From: Thermothelomyces thermophilus ATCC 42464
Taxonomy: Eukaryota; Ascomycota; Sordariomycetes; Sordariales; Chaetomiaceae
Assembly: GCF_000226095.1 (NCBI RefSeq)
Contig: NC_016476.1
Span: 1,302,001 to 1,366,000, forward strand
Direction: 5' to 3'
Length of the DNA stretch: 64,000 nt
Shown: positions 23,981 through 37,710 of the stretch, piece by piece
Layout: the number at the start of each line of letters is the position of its first letter
How positions within the stretch are numbered: the stretch's first letter is position 1
Notes under the pieces: generated by a model
The model's database searches: none
Told to the model about the DNA's origin: nothing
What the model saw: the letters and a program-made list of their open reading frames with translations, nothing else
Position numbers and translations under genes: made by a program

Positions 23981-26242
23981 TTAATGGTTTCCGGGCCCCT
24001 CGAAGGGCCCTAACCCGTTTCCTAGGTTAGTGCTGACCTCTTCGGTTGTTCGGCTGATAGCGGCTTCGTTAATCGTGCTCATTTCTGTAAGCCATTAAGT
24101 GCTTACGGCTTCCTACCATTAGGTCTGTTTTGCTTTCCGTCGTACGTGCTATAGCTTCGTCTAAAGCTCCCGAATTCGTAATTTCTTTTCGTCCGCGTAA
24201 TAGAGGCAATCGTTGCTCTAGCACAAGTCCTACGTGTCTTGTCCTATTCCGTAGTACCTAGGCTAGGCTTGTCTTGGAACTATTATAATGCTTTCTAGAT
24301 CATGGGCTTCGATCTTCTAGAGTAACTCGGCCGCTTTATTTCCTATATCGTAGACCTATTCTATAGGGTGTAAGCTTCCGTCCTCATTTCCTTGTTGGGT
24401 CGGCTAGTAATTGTTTTCGAATTTGTCGCGGAAGTGGTATTAGCATTTGTATACTATACACTAGAACTAAGGCACTTATATATATGCCTTGTATTGAGGG
24501 TATAGTTATATAATGTTGCCTAGGAGGTATTAGAATTCTTTTCTAAATCCTTCCCATTATATATAGACTATAGGTACTCTAGTACTAATATAGGAGTATT
24601 TCTTCTAATAGCTTTCCTATATACGTTCGTCCTTTCCACGGTTCGCGCGCATAAACTAGTATTCTAGGTTCTATACGTCGTTACTAAGTTACTAGCCGTT
24701 AAGATACTCGACATAGCTATCGGGCCTATTATATATTACAGGCTATTCTCTTTTAATAGTTTCTACAATATATTAGAGTTCCCTCATTTCGTCCCTCATT
24801 CTATCACTCTACTAGGCAAGTCAAATCAAGCGTCCATCCTATTTACGTAGTTCTATATTAAGCCGAAAAACTTCATTATAGTACCATTCGATTTGTTCCT
24901 AGAGGAATAGAACATTAGGTCTAAGTCTTTCGATTCCTTAGGTATCGGTTATCTACAATCTATCTTGCCTCTATATAACTATAAAACCCTACTACCTTAA
25001 GGCTAGGAAAATCGAAGCTAGCGGTATATATTCTCCTGCCATGTCCTATTTGGCAAGACTTATCTCTAGGTCTATAGTGACCAGTTTGGAGTACGGTGCT
25101 TGTTCGTCTTTACCATTGTCATCATGTCCGAGACTGTCCGTGTCACTGCCCCTATCTTTATAGCTCATGGCCGCTACTTTGATGACGTCCTTAGTGGTTT
25201 CGTCGATGGCCGTAACTTCCTTTCTAGGGACTGTCTTCTACTTTTTCTTCGGGCTATAACATTCTTGCTTATAGTGCCCTTTCTTCCTATAGTTATAGTA
25301 GGTAATATTAGACTTATCTTTAGTCGTCTTCTTCCGGTCTTACTTCTATACTATATCTATATTTATAGCTCTAGGGTATATCCCGTATAAGGTACTGACA
25401 TACACTCGCTTTTTCTTGTCATTGGCCTTAACTATGGTTCCGTTCATTTGTCCTCGTTTCTACTACTCTTATATATAGAGTCGATTATTAATTCTAATAG
25501 CCTATACGATATATTTGTCTAGGGTCTTAGGCCGATCGTACTTATATAGCTTATCTTTAACCTTTTCCTTTAAGCCATTATAGAATAGTTATATTAATGC
25601 CTTGTTATTAAGCTAAGACTTAAGCATGTCCTATCTAAACTATATGGCATAGGAAGCTACTAACTTAGTCTATCGGAGATTAGCAAGTCTTTCTTATATA
25701 TAGATCTTCTCGTCTTTATCGCTAAAAACCTTCCGAAGCTCTTCTTCAAATCGGTTATAAGATCGGAAGACTACCTATATAAACGCATCTTGGTCGTCTT
25801 CGTCTTCCTCAATAAGATAGTCATTCTATATAGGCTTGAACTATCTAAGTACCTTACCCTCTAATCCCATAGCTATATAGAGGACTTTAGCTTTATCATC
25901 CGGAAACTTGCTATCGTTAAGCCGGAAGTAAGATCGGAGGTTTATTAGGAATCCTATAAGATCCTCCTTAGTTCCTCCGTATTTACTAGGTAGTTCGATC
26001 TTAATGCGGCTCGCTTTAGTAGTCTCAAGTGCCTCGATTTTAGCATAGGCCTCGTTAACCAACTTCTACAAGTACTTTTCGCGGTTCTCGAGTTCCTTGA
26101 TTCGAGCTTAAGCAGCCTTATCTCTCTAGTCTAATTCCTAGATCTGCTACTAGAGTTGACCAAGCTAAGCGAGCAGCTATTCGGCCATGACGTTAGTAGC
26201 TATGTCGATGTCAAGGTCGAGGTCACCTTCGTTCTAAACCAT
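23981..26242 (-). pseudogene. gag of chromovirus 1 (RIP-stopped)
   Basis: The frame is 2,262 nt, exactly the length in elements 2 and 3, so decay is by base change alone. The ATG complementary to 26,240-26,242 is intact and the stop is at 23,981-23,983. A zinc-knuckle region lies near 25,250-25,300. Many CAG/CAA codons are now TAG/TAA. Confidence 0.8.
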
Positions 26243-26269
26243 GACAGAACAAAGGGAGTGGTAATAATA

Positions 26270-26697
26270 TATAACGAACCTAACTTAGACTTCTTCTAAA
26301 AGGGTTCAGACAAAGGTAGATTGAGCGGGATAGGTAGGCAGGTCGTCTAAGGGATTTGGTAAAGCTAAAGGGTTTATAACAATATTTAGAGTTATCTCTT
26401 ATAGTAATCTGTAATGCTTAGTATAAGTATTGTAATTGTGATTGTTACTACTGGTAAACTCCTAGAGTCTACTATAACGAGTGACTATTTATATGTATAT
26501 ATACTCCTAGGATTACTAGCAGTCGTGGTGATCATTTATACTAGCTTACCTGGCTTATATTGTAAGCTAGTGATCCCCTATTAGGATTATTTCTTGCCAA
26601 GCGTGATCCCGTCTTAATTAGTCTGTCATTCCTTCGGCTTGATTGGCCCGTTCGTGCTAGTGGCTTAGGCGGCATCTGCATATATATTTCCGTGACA
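26270..26697 (-). repeat. 5' LTR of chromovirus 1
   Basis: It is 428 bp and matches 11,534-11,961 in length and sequence, but is more RIP-mutated: its first bases read TATAACG where the other copy has TGTGACG. It is followed by the TSD tatat. Confidence 0.9.
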
Positions 26698-26702
26698 TAT
26701 AT

Positions 26703-29700
26703 AAATTAATAAAGTAATATACTTGGCTAAGTAATAACTTAAATAAAGGAATTGGTTAATATAATATATAATATAGAAAGTAAGATCGATGATTAACTAC
26801 CTAGACATTAGCGATCTTCTTTTGACCTTACTAGACTTAGTATTATTATAGAAGAAGTAGAGTAAGTTAGCGATCTTATAGAAAATATATAACGTAATAG
26901 TAGTACTTTCCCTATACCCTCTAAGGGTATTAGTATTGGCTATCGTTATAATTTTGGCTGCCTTAAATGTATATAGCCTTTATATAAGATCCTATACTTT
27001 ATAGCTAGTAGAGGTAGAGAACCTAATTCCTCGAGCTCTGACGATAGTAGTAACAAGCTATCTAACTATCGCTAACCTTTAGGTGACTAGAATCTAGGAT
27101 GCTATTATAGTGCTCTGTACCCTAGTAACGGTAGCGGCGGTAATGGTAGTAGTGGTAATATTAGTAGTGACAATAGCAATAGATGTTATAGACGTAAGGT
27201 AATATACGATATTACTATACGTATATAGAGCCGTTTAGACTCTAAGATTAAAAGGGACGATATTAGCTAGTTTAATCCTTCTTTTCCTAACCTATATTCT
27301 CTAGGTATTGTTAATGATGGTAAGAATCTAGTATTTATTAACGTCTATTACTTTGCTAACTATATCGAAACCTTCCTAGAAAGTAACCTTAATGGTAGCG
27401 TTAAAACGTAGATTCTATCCTTCTTTTAAACCCTTCTTAGTGGCCTAGCTATCATTTGGTAGATTAATGAGTTAAACGGCTCTATATATAGATAATTATA
27501 TAAATAGGGTCTTCGAGCTATTATAGATCGGCTATAGGAGCGCTTTATACCTAATGCTATAACTACTACTTATAAGTTTAATAAAGCTAGCCTATATCTA
27601 AAGGACATTATAAAGGACGAGTAAGCGCTTAGTTTCTTTATATAGAAGATGCTTCGTTAGGTATACTTGATATATATATTTAACGAACGTAATGATAACT
27701 AGCAAGGCATTATAGTTCAAGTCTAGTTAGCTATAGACCTCTATATTAAGTAATATTTAGATCCTCCCTAGCGATACTCTTTACTTAAGACCTATATATA
27801 GTATATTAAATAGTTTTAATCTATCATTTTAGTAGCTACTTTTGACTACTACCTATATCTATAGAAGAAGATATCTATAGATAGTAAGCTAAAATACCTT
27901 AAGGCCGAAGACTACCCTTATAAGCCTATATACTATAACACTAATCGACCACGCTAATTTAGCAATAGATATAACAAGTCTCTAAGATACGACTAGCACG
28001 ACTACGGATTTGAACATAACTATAGATTTGACTATAATCACTGGTTTGATCGCGATCACAGATTTGACTATAACCATGACTAGGATCGCTATAACTAGGA
28101 TTACTATAATTAGGATCGCTATAAGTAGGGCAATCGTGGCCAAAAGCAGGTCAGATTTGGCAAGGATAACCGCTAGTAAAAGGAATATCGCGACCGTGCC
28201 TACTTTACTAAAGAAGCTAGCAATAGCTCCGAGCTAGATTAATCTAACGTATAGTTAGCTAAAAGCACCCCTAAATCTAAATCTAGATCTAAATCTTCGG
28301 GTAGCGATACTAGTATTGCGTATATCGTTTTAGACTTATAGCTTACTTGCTATAAGTGCTATAAGTTCTTTAACTTGTAAGTCAAACTATATACCTATAT
28401 AAAGCGATACTATAGAACTAGTCCTCTTCCTTCTATCTATAACCATAAAGCTAATCTTATAGACTTGGCTTGCCATACCTATAGTTTCCATAATATTACT
28501 CTAGAATCGCAAAATACCCTCTTCCGGCACTTGAAATCTTATAAGGACGTAAAATCTAGTAGCGTTTGCCGTCTAGCAGATCCTTTTACTTTAAACTACT
28601 AGTTAGATCTACCTACTTTGCTGCCAGAAAACGTATACCAAGCTATAGACGTATTACCTATTACGTTGTTAATAGACATTATAGTAAACATATACTAAGT
28701 TAGAGACGCTCTGCCTAGGTATACGCCTGACCTTTACAGTTTGCTATTAGGATATACCTATCTATATATTAGGGTATACTATAAACCTATAGATCGTAAA
28801 GCTATAGAAGTATACCTAGATCCTAGCGCTAGCCGCTCCCTGATTAACTATACGTTCCTATAGCAATTAAACTACCAGATCGAACGATATAAAGGCAGAG
28901 TCAAAGGTATAGGAAATGCTATATTAAGCCTTAATAAATAGGCGTTCTTTGATATCTACTTACTAGGTATAGAAAACGGTACTCCTACCCTAGCTAAGTT
29001 TACCTATATAGTATAGGTTATCGACTCTCTAGCACCAAATCTTCTAATAGGTAACAAATTCCTAGATTCTTACAATATAAATATCGACTATTGATATAAG
29101 GAAGTCAAATTACAATTATTCGACTTCTGCTTTCCTTTTTCTATATATATATACTCTATACCCTATATATAGAAGGTTAAATCTACTTACGAAATTACTC
29201 TCCTACCTAACTAATAGGTAATAGTGCCTATTAAGTATAAGTCTCTCCTAATAGGTCGTACCTTTATATTTAACTTGGCTTATATAGCTATCTATAACTT
29301 TGTTATAGATACGAAGACTCTAAAGATTATACCTATTAAAAATACCATATAACGAACGCTATATATCCTAAAGAAGCACCCTATCGGAAGGATCAAAGAA
29401 ATGGAAGATAGTAGCTACTTTACCTATTTATAGAATACTACTTTTTACGTAATAGCAATCATAACTACCACTTTAACGATAGCTACACCTATAATAGTAA
29501 ATAACGTTAACCCTATATTAGTAATCGCAAATTCATATAACGTTATACTAGTTAACACTTGCTTTAATTTAAATAGCTATATAGATATAATCCTCGAAGG
29601 TAGCTACGTCCTTATAAAGCTATCTATACCTATAGCTTTATTTATAGCCTCTAACGACGTAAATTTAGGCACTCCTATTAGCAAGTTCGTCTTCTAACTT

Positions 29701-30430
29701 ACCTAGTAATTACAACCTCTTCTGCCGTAAGATATTTCGCTAGAAGCGATCCTAGGAGCTAGCGACATTCCTAGCAAGGGAGAACGTAAGCTATATATAT
29801 TTAAAAAGCATTCTATACTAGGATTAAAGATATCCGGCTCCTTGCCTAAGATCGTCACTAACAACAGCATTTATATATATATAGACGATACAAAACTAGC
29901 TAAGAAGTTCGCTAAGTTAGTCAACGAATTTCTATAACTCTAGAACGACGCTAGTCTGATCGATATACTATAGAGCGAATAGATAAAAGTGCCGCTCGTA
30001 GAAGGCTAGTAGCACCAGAAAGTACGCTCCCGTATATACCTGTTAAGCTAGAGGGATAAGGAAGTCCTAGACAAAACTTTTAACGCCCTCTATTAATAGG
30101 GCAAACTATAGTTTACAAAGGACATTACCCCTTTTGCCTATCCTATTTTTATAGTCTAGTATACTATAAAAGGCATTATAAAGGGCTATATTATTATTAA
30201 TCTATATAGTTTAAACAAGGTTACTATTCCTAATAACTACTTACTACCATTATAATTAGAAATTATTATAGCTCTATATGGAAAGAAGTTTATTATAGTA
30301 ATTAACATAATGTCGTTTTTCTATTAGTTTAGTATATATCCTCTATATTAGGACAGGTTTACATTAATCAGCCACTATAGTCCAGAATAGCTAACTATAG
30401 CGCTTATAGAATATTATAATTCTCTTATAT
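26703..30430 (+). mobile_element. Gypsy element F3, segment 2 (gag, protease, start of RT)
   Basis: F3 resumes after chromovirus 1. A gag-like frame lies near 27,240-28,200. A CCHC-type knuckle (CYKC) is near 28,348-28,360, then an aspartic protease region near 28,800-29,100. RT begins near 30,130; its INLYSLNKVTIPNNYLLPL stretch corresponds to the conserved DLRPLN...PLP block of fungal gypsy RTs. The element is cut within RT at 30,430 by element A (TSD atat). This is among the most heavily RIP-decayed DNA in the window. Confidence 0.7.
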
Positions 30431-30880
30431 TAAGCTAATACCAACCCTCCAAGGCACCACTTAGCACCTCTAGAACCAAACCTCCGTCTAGTCAGATAGG
30501 GAGGAGCGTCGGCTCAAAATGTCCAGGGCATCCGAGTATTCGCGGTCACAGTAGGCAAGTCCGACCATCTAGACGGCAACGACGATAGGGACGAAGGTGG
30601 CGATAACGATGTCCCTCTAGACAGATATAGAAGAGTCTACTTATATGGAAAAAGGTACTCTAACTTACAAAAGAAAGAAGAACTACATCCCGTCACTCTA
30701 ATCTATTAGAGCAGACGAGTATTAAAAAGCTATCTGTTGTCCTTGTCTATCTATCTAGTGCCCCTAGATAGGCAACCCCTATTTATACCTATCATATATA
30801 GCAAAGCTCTATAGAACTAGAAAAATAAAACTATACCTTATGTCCCTTTAGTTATATTAAGAACTTCTAGCCCTAATCCA
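30431..30880 (-). repeat. 3' LTR of element A
   Basis: As written it starts TAAGCTAATACCAACC and ends CCCTAATCCA. In sense this is TGGATTAGGG...TTA, where the last CA is TA, as RIP would give. It matches 35,595-36,043, 51,075-51,523 and 62,563-63,011. Confidence 0.85.
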
Positions 30881-31480
30881 TACTTCCCCTTCGAATTCGC
30901 CCTAAGGCTCCTACCGGCGAATTCGGACCTAAAACCTTACTCGCGTTTCTTATAACGCCTGGCCTACTTAGCTTTACTGTCTCCTTCGGGCGAGGGCCGT
31001 TTCTTAGACGCCTAACGCCTTTGCCAGGCTTCTACTTCGGTATCTAGTACGTCCTAGCCTATAAACTACGGCGGGTACTTAGGAACTAGCTTAAGATCTT
31101 TAAGCCCTAAGCGTTCGAATAGTAGGGGCCGAGTCTATTCGGCTAGATCATCGTTAGGACGACGCTAACGAGCCCGTCCTTTCTTAGTGGCTCGGGTCGA
31201 GCGTGTCTCTTACGTCTATGCTGGCTTACTCGGCTTTGTCTTGGTCTAACTAGGTGGCCGTCGTGTTGCCGAAGGTACCTACTTGACTAGTTACTACTAC
31301 TACGACCCTAAAGACTTTCCTTGTCCTTCTATAGCTATAAGTTACTCCTCTACCTATTCTACTATATACTAGTAAATAGCTATCCTTAGTTTATAGGGAT
31401 ACTTAAGTGCCTATTGAAGTAGCTAAGGTAGCCTAAGTCCCTTAGGCGCCTTTCTTACTAGTTAGGGTTACCGTTAGGTA
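30881..31480 (-). pseudogene. C-terminal remnant of the extra sense ORF in element A
   Basis: The translated complement matches the end of the element B ORF at about 61,990-62,506. The product is rich in Gln, Lys and Pro. The TAA codon that ends the B ORF is present here too. The 5' part of the ORF was removed by the deletion that formed element A. Confidence 0.65.
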
Positions 31481-34400
31481 CCGAACCATTGCTAATAGCC
31501 GTATCTACAGGGTGAACTTTTCTGGCTGCGGACTTTTATATAGTAAACATCTGTATCTCTTATAACCCTTTTTTGACCTCTGACGCAAGTTTCCTAAGTG
31601 TTTTCCGTCTATCTAGACAGCTAGGCTTATCCGTTTTGCCCTCTATTTCCTAGTATCTCCATTTTAAAGTGTCCTATCTAGTAAGACAAAATGTTGAAAC
31701 TTTAATAAGCATATCGATAAGAGGTAAGCAAGAAATCCTTAGTATTATATTAAAAATAGCTTTACTAGCCTAATTATTAAGAAATCTAAGTGGAATTTCG
31801 CCGTCCTAAACGTCGGCGAACGCGGGGGTAGTAGTAGTCGTCGTAACTAGACGCTAGAGTTTGTCCCTTATAAGTCAATGTTTTCTTTCGAACGTCGTTT
31901 TGGCTATAACGTCCGAGATAACTAATGCTTTAATTAATTTATTCTTGGCGATAATATTTACTATGACTAGACGGCTAGCTTTATAGCTAAATGTTAGGCT
32001 TATATTACGGATAAATGGTATACCTAGTAAGATTTAGTAACTACTAGTATCTCTATCTAAAATAAAGAAATGCTTATAGATTGAGATAGCCCTTAAGATA
32101 ATCGTACTAACCATTTCCCTAGTAAATGGCCTACTATTATAAAGGTCCTAGGAAATCACTGTTATTATCTATATAGGGAGACGGTATCTCTATATTAGGC
32201 TAAGGGTAATTATATTATACTTAGATCTAGTGTCAATTAGAGCGAGCACCTTCTTACCCCTTAGGTTCTTAAAGTTACAATAGAGCGTTAGCAGTACGTA
32301 TATCCGTGTAAGTATACCTATTTAGATCTTCTAACTAGCAGAGAGTATATAGATTAAGGCCTAGAAGGATATTTCGATTTCTTCTAAATCTAGCTAGTCT
32401 TGTCATCTAATAAGGTAATCACTCTAGAAACCGTCTGTTATAATAGCTTACTAGCCATTACTAGTAACCCCTAGAAATGCTAGAACCATAATTATAGACT
32501 CTTCTTCCTTAACGTTACTCCGTCTGCCTAGATAGCTAAGGTATATCTTGACCTCTTATAGCGCTCTCCCTCTTGTTTATAAAGCCGGCTTATTAGGGAA
32601 GGGAATAGCCGAGCCCTTATGCTTAATTACCTCCTAAGGACTCTTATAATCCTGCTTAAGGAATGTAATTAGCGTGTTCTTAAACGCTAGGGAGATCCCT
32701 AAGACCTTGTCAATAGTAAGTATCTTTGCTTAAAGAGCTTTACTAACTAGAGAGAGTATATTATAGGCTATGTTCTCTTTAGTCGATTTCTCTAATTCCT
32801 TAAAGTAAATAGTTTATTTTTATCTAGCTAGAGGGAGAGCTCCCTTGCTAGCTAGATTAGTAGCCCTCTTAGCGGTAGCTATAACCCCTTAGCTTATAGC
32901 TAAAGGTTTAGCTCCTCTTACTTCTATAGTCCTTTTTAGTAATTAAATAGTCTTTACTTTATTAGTTCCCTCTTACCTAATAGGATCCTATATTAGCTTA
33001 TCTTCTATTTCTATAAAATGGCGCTTTATAAGGGTAATACTCTATATTATAATTACTATATCGCTATCCCTATTAGAAACATCTTCACTATTAACCTCTA
33101 ACTCGACAGCATTAAAAGCTTGTGTCGCCGTCTGGTCAGACTATGACGTGTCTATTGGTAAGCCTTCGTAGTCGGTGGCAAAAACGGGGTCGTCTGCCTA
33201 AGACGTCGTCTATTTTACCCATTAGACGAGAGTACGTCTACCTTACTTGCGATCTATCTAGAAATTGATCTCCCTAGCCTTAGTATAATTATAGATTGAC
33301 TCTAGGGAAACTTTCTTAGTATTAGTAAGGCGATTAAGGGAGGTTATAATTACTTCTAGTAGGTATAAACCCTTAGTATGCTAAAGGAAGGCCTTATTAG
33401 TAATAAGGTTTAAATCTAGATAGTATTCCTAATTATATTCCCTTTTATAGCTCTTTATAAACTATTAATACGGCTCCTAGCTAGGAAGATCTAGCCAAAG
33501 AGAGGTATAAGCGTAAATAACATATTGCTAGGTCCCTTAATTAGCTATAGTAGCTATATCCTTATTAAGGATTTTAACTTACTAGCTTTCTAGAAGACTA
33601 GGATCTCTCTTGCCTAAGATCTACTTAAAACCGAGCCGATAGACAAGACCGTTATAGATATCCTTTGCCAGGACTAGGCACCTATAGGCAAAGTACGTCT
33701 GGTTACTATAGTAATAGTAGCTATAAGGTATAGCCGAAGTTAAACTTAGCTAGAACCCGCCGCTCTTCTTCTTCTGCTAAGACTCTTAAGTAGCCGACAG
33801 GTAGGTCTAGATCTCCTTAATCTCGTCGTCACTTAGGTCGTCTATCTAGTTATAGGAATACCTACCCCTATCCGAGGATTTATAGCTAACTTTGCCCTTA
33901 TTGATCCGAAGCTTATATAAGGCATCCGCGAGCCCGTCGACGATCTTATCGAAGGCAGTGTCTCTCTAGGCAGATGAACCTAAAGGACTTTCCTATGCCT
34001 AGGAAGCCGAAGGACTTTTCTTAATAGTCTAGCTTATCTATAGTTTAACTTCCCCTCCTTTCGGATCTAACTTATAGTATACTGACCTAGCGTTAACTCC
34101 CTTATATAGACACTCCTATATAAAGTTATAGAAGTCCTCCTACTCTATATTATTAACCTACGAGTTACCTTTCTTATAGACCTAAAGACTAGTCCAGAGA
34201 GTAAGGGGAAACCTGTCCTATACCTTCTAGATAGCTAACGACTAATAGACCGCTTTCTTTTTCTTTAGTACTTAGGTAAGTAGGACGTCAACGTGCTCTA
34301 GGTAGTCATAGATAGACTTAGCTAAATCCGTGTACTAGGAATCTAGAAGATACTCTAGCTCTTAAGTAGAGGTTTCCTAGTAAGAGTCATTCTACTTCTA

Positions 34401-35501
34401 ACGTTCCTTAATAGCGGCTTTAAAAGTAGCCTAGTCCTTTTTCTTTGACTCCGGCCACTAGTCTAGGATTTCCTAAAGGTTATCTGTATACTACTACTTA
34501 AAGTAAGAGATCTTATTGTTATTATCTCTACTAAAGATCTTATAAGCCTTTTTAAAATGCTTAAGGTATTTAGTAGCGTTATAACTAGAAAAGAGACTAG
34601 GTAATCCCTTGTCCGTCGGCGAAGGGAATATAACCCGAATAACTTTAGTAAGTCTATCCGCTATAATGTCTACTTAAGTATAATACTTAGCTTCTAAGTC
34701 CGAAGTAAGGTTTCTAAACTCTAGCAATTAAGGCGATTCTAATGGCGTCCTTCCTAATGAGGTTTTAGTATGCCTAGATATAAGAGGTATTAAGAGTAGC
34801 GATTCTAATTAAGATATTTACTAAGCTATTAAGAAGAGTAGTACCTAAGGTTACTATCCTTGATTATACCTTCTTATTTAGGTAACTTCCTTAAAGATAA
34901 CTCTTCTATCCGAGTAATTAATCTAGGAAGCTTTCCTCCTTTCCTTTAAGTCTTTCTATAGCTAGTAAGATTAAACGTAAACTTAATTTACTACTTTCAC
35001 TCCTTTAGAGTATACCTAGTAAAGCTATTCCTAAACCTTTTAATAAGGGATACCCTATAATAATAGCGCTCTAACCCCTAAAGTCAGAACTCCTAAAATA
35101 ACAAGATAAACCTATACCAGACTGCTAAAGAGTAGTAGTATATAGGTAGATACGCCCTCGCTAGCAAGCGCTAATATCGAGGTAACTAGGGCTAGGATAG
35201 CTATAAAGCTCTCCTTTAGCGCCTATATAACTCTAAAATCTCGTTTCCAAATCCTAAACAGTTCTAGCGTCGCTAATCTACATTTTAGAGTTTCTATCCC
35301 TCTAGATAGACGTTAAACTCCTTTAAACTTATCATCTCGTGATTCCTGCCGTCTCTACTAGCGGTATTATTACGTTAGGGCAAGAGTAGTTCCCTAGCCT
35401 ACTACTAGGTATACCGATCTCTTAGTACCTATATTCGCTCTTCTCGCTTTCCTAATAGTCTTACCGTACGCGCCTCTACGCGTGTGTCTTTGCTCCTCCA
35501 T
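31480..35501 (-). pseudogene. gag-protease region of element A
   Basis: It starts at an ATG complementary to 35,501 (MEEQRHTRRG) and matches element B from 51,617 to about 55,670. Only RIP-type stops were noticed in the parts read. It ends at the deletion junction near 31,475-31,490, before the RT domain. Confidence 0.7.
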
Positions 35502-35594
35502 TGCGAATATTACTATCTTGCTATACTCGAAGTCCGGTAGTCTAGTTTAGACTTAGAGCTAAGCTCTTCCCCAATTAAGCCCTTAAAAATATAT

Positions 35595-36043
35595 AAGCTA
35601 GTGCTAACCCTCTAGGGTACTACTTAGCACCTCTAGAACTAAACCTCCGTCTAGTTAGATAGGGAGGAGCGTCGGCTTAAAATGTCTAAGGCATCCGAGT
35701 ATTCGTAGTTATAGTAGGTAAGTCTAACCATCTAGATAGTAACGACGATAAGGACAAAGGTAGCGATAATGATGTCCCTCTAGATAGACGTAGAAGAGTC
35801 TACTTACGTGGAAAAAGGTACTCTAACTCACAAAAGAAAGAAGAACTATATCCTGTCACTTTAATCTATTAGAGTAAACGAGTGTTGAAAAGCTATCTGT
35901 TGTCCTTGTCTGTCTGTCTGGTGCCCCTAGATGGGTAACCCCTATTTATGCCTATTGTATATAGTAAAGCTCTATAGAACCGGAAAAATAAAACTGCACC
36001 TTATGTCCCTCTGGTTATATTAAGAACTTCTAGCCCTAGTCTA
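35595..36043 (-). repeat. 5' LTR of element A
   Basis: It is 449 bp and pairs with 30,431-30,880. As written it ends CCCTAGTCTA next to the TSD atat. Confidence 0.85.
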
Positions 36044-36047
36044 ATAT

Positions 36048-37580
36048 ATATATAATAGTTTATAGATTAGTTATTATAACCGTATTCCTCTTATTATTAT
36101 ATATTTATTAACGATATTATTATCTTTTTAGATATAGCTAAGGATTATATATAGAATTTAAAGACTATTTGTAACCTATTTTATAGGAAGAATATCGCTA
36201 TCTTACCTACTAAGTTATATATTAGCTACCTAAATATAGAACTACTTAGCTTTCGTATAGATAGTCTTAGCCTTACTAATATAAATTAGTATACTAAAGC
36301 ATTTAAGCAGTTATCCTTTCTATATATATTAAAAGCGTTAGAACAATACTTAGGCGCTATTAGTTTCCTTTAACACTTAATTTCATACTATATAAAGATC
36401 GCCAAGCCGCTCTAGAAATGTAAGACTAACTTGCTTACATGTAGCTATAAGTCTAGCGAACTAGAAGTCGGTAACCGTACTTAGAGGATAGGCTACTATA
36501 GCCATACTTCCTTCGAGCTAACTAAGTAGGAAGAAGCGTCCTTTGCTACCCTATAAGAGGCTATATATTACGAGAACCTGACTATTTTCCACTATTTTAA
36601 TCCTAACAAGTAGCTATATATTTAACTCGATAGCTATTTAGAACGTAGATTTGGCGTTATAGTCTTCTATACTTGTGACGGATATAACTAGCGCCCGGGC
36701 AATTCTATCCTAGCTAACTAAATGCTACTAGTTATATTCCTAAGCTACCTGTTAACAAAGGCTAAAATGCAATATGGACCTTCTAAATAGGAAGTTACTT
36801 ATCTAGTTTAGGTAATTTACAAACTATATACGATAGTCTATTTAGCGTATATACTAGTTATCATCCTAACCAATTACGCTATTATATATAGTATTATAGA
36901 ATAAACTAATCTAGATACAAGTTCTACTAACCGTACTAACCGTCGCCTAATTAATATATGTATTTACCTATTATAATATGACCTTAAAGTCTACTATCTT
37001 CCTAGAAGACTTAACTTTATACTAGACACGTTAAGTAGATTAAGCGCTTTAGGAGACCCTGAACCTTCTAAATGCCTAGATAGAGCGGCCGTACTTAACG
37101 ACGTTTAGTTCGCTTTTACCGAGGCTTAGATAGATCCGGATCTCAAGGCAAAGTTTATTAACGGCTATAAGGCTAATACTAAGTATGCTCCTATTATTAA
37201 GGATCTTATTAAAAACAAGTACATAGATAGAACTATTAATGATAAGGGTATCGCTATTTTTTTACACTATAGGCTACCATTTATCCTAATTGACAAGCTC
37301 CTTTACTATATTTACCTAGATAATATATACACGTTATATATTCTATTGAGCCTTATATAATATATCTTAAGCTTGGCCTATAATAAGAAGTATTACTTTG
37401 GAACTAATAGGATGATATATAACTTATATAGCATTGCGATTAATAGAAAAACTAGGTATATATAGGACTATATAAAGTACTACCTTATTTATTAAGTTAA
37501 CGCTACTAATTATAATCTTCCTATAGGTAACTACTAGCCAATTTACCTATTTAATATACTACCTATATAAGTAATTACTA
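36048..37580 (+). mobile_element. Gypsy element F3, segment 3 (RT end, RNase H, start of integrase)
   Basis: F3 continues in frame sense after element A. The RT catalytic block reads FINDIIIFLD near 36,105-36,130, where DD-type motifs are usual; the Asn fits a GAT-to-AAT change. RNase H and linker sequence follow to about 37,100. The integrase starts near 37,400 and is cut at 37,580 by the LINE, resuming at 49,770. Confidence 0.7.
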
Positions 37581-37710
37581 ATACCACGCCTATCCTACCT
37601 ACTCTATACTAACCTACCCTATACCCTGCCTAACCTAAGCAAGGCCCGGTAACGCAAAGCTTATTTATATAGCCTTTACTAAAAATAGGCAATAGCATAC
37701 CTATAAAAAA

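Larger units (their letters stand above)
11534..26697 (-). mobile_element. Chromovirus-type gypsy element 1, RIP-decayed, split by element 2
   Basis: Two direct LTRs of 428 bp (11,534-11,961 and 26,270-26,697) bound the element, both running TG...CA before RIP. The 5-bp TSD tatat lies at 11,529-11,533 and 26,698-26,702. Genes read on the minus strand: gag at the right, then pol, with an antisense frame next to the left LTR. Chromovirus 2 interrupts pol at 14,194/21,803. Taking out element 2 and one TSD copy leaves about 7,556 bp and rejoins pol cleanly, as shown by the matching uninterrupted stretch in element 3 near 43,950-44,010. The TSD is low in complexity, but equal LTR lengths support the boundaries. 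Confidence 0.9.
30431..36043 (-). mobile_element. Element A: short deletion derivative of element B, nested in F3
   Basis: It is 5,613 bp with LTRs at 30,431-30,880 and 35,595-36,043 and a 4-bp TSD atat (30,427-30,430 and 36,044-36,047). Minus-strand content: gag from an intact ATG complementary to 35,499-35,501 through the protease region, then an abrupt jump to the last third of the extra sense ORF of element B. RT, RNase H, integrase and the antisense ORF are missing. It could have moved only with proteins supplied by a full element. Confidence 0.88.
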
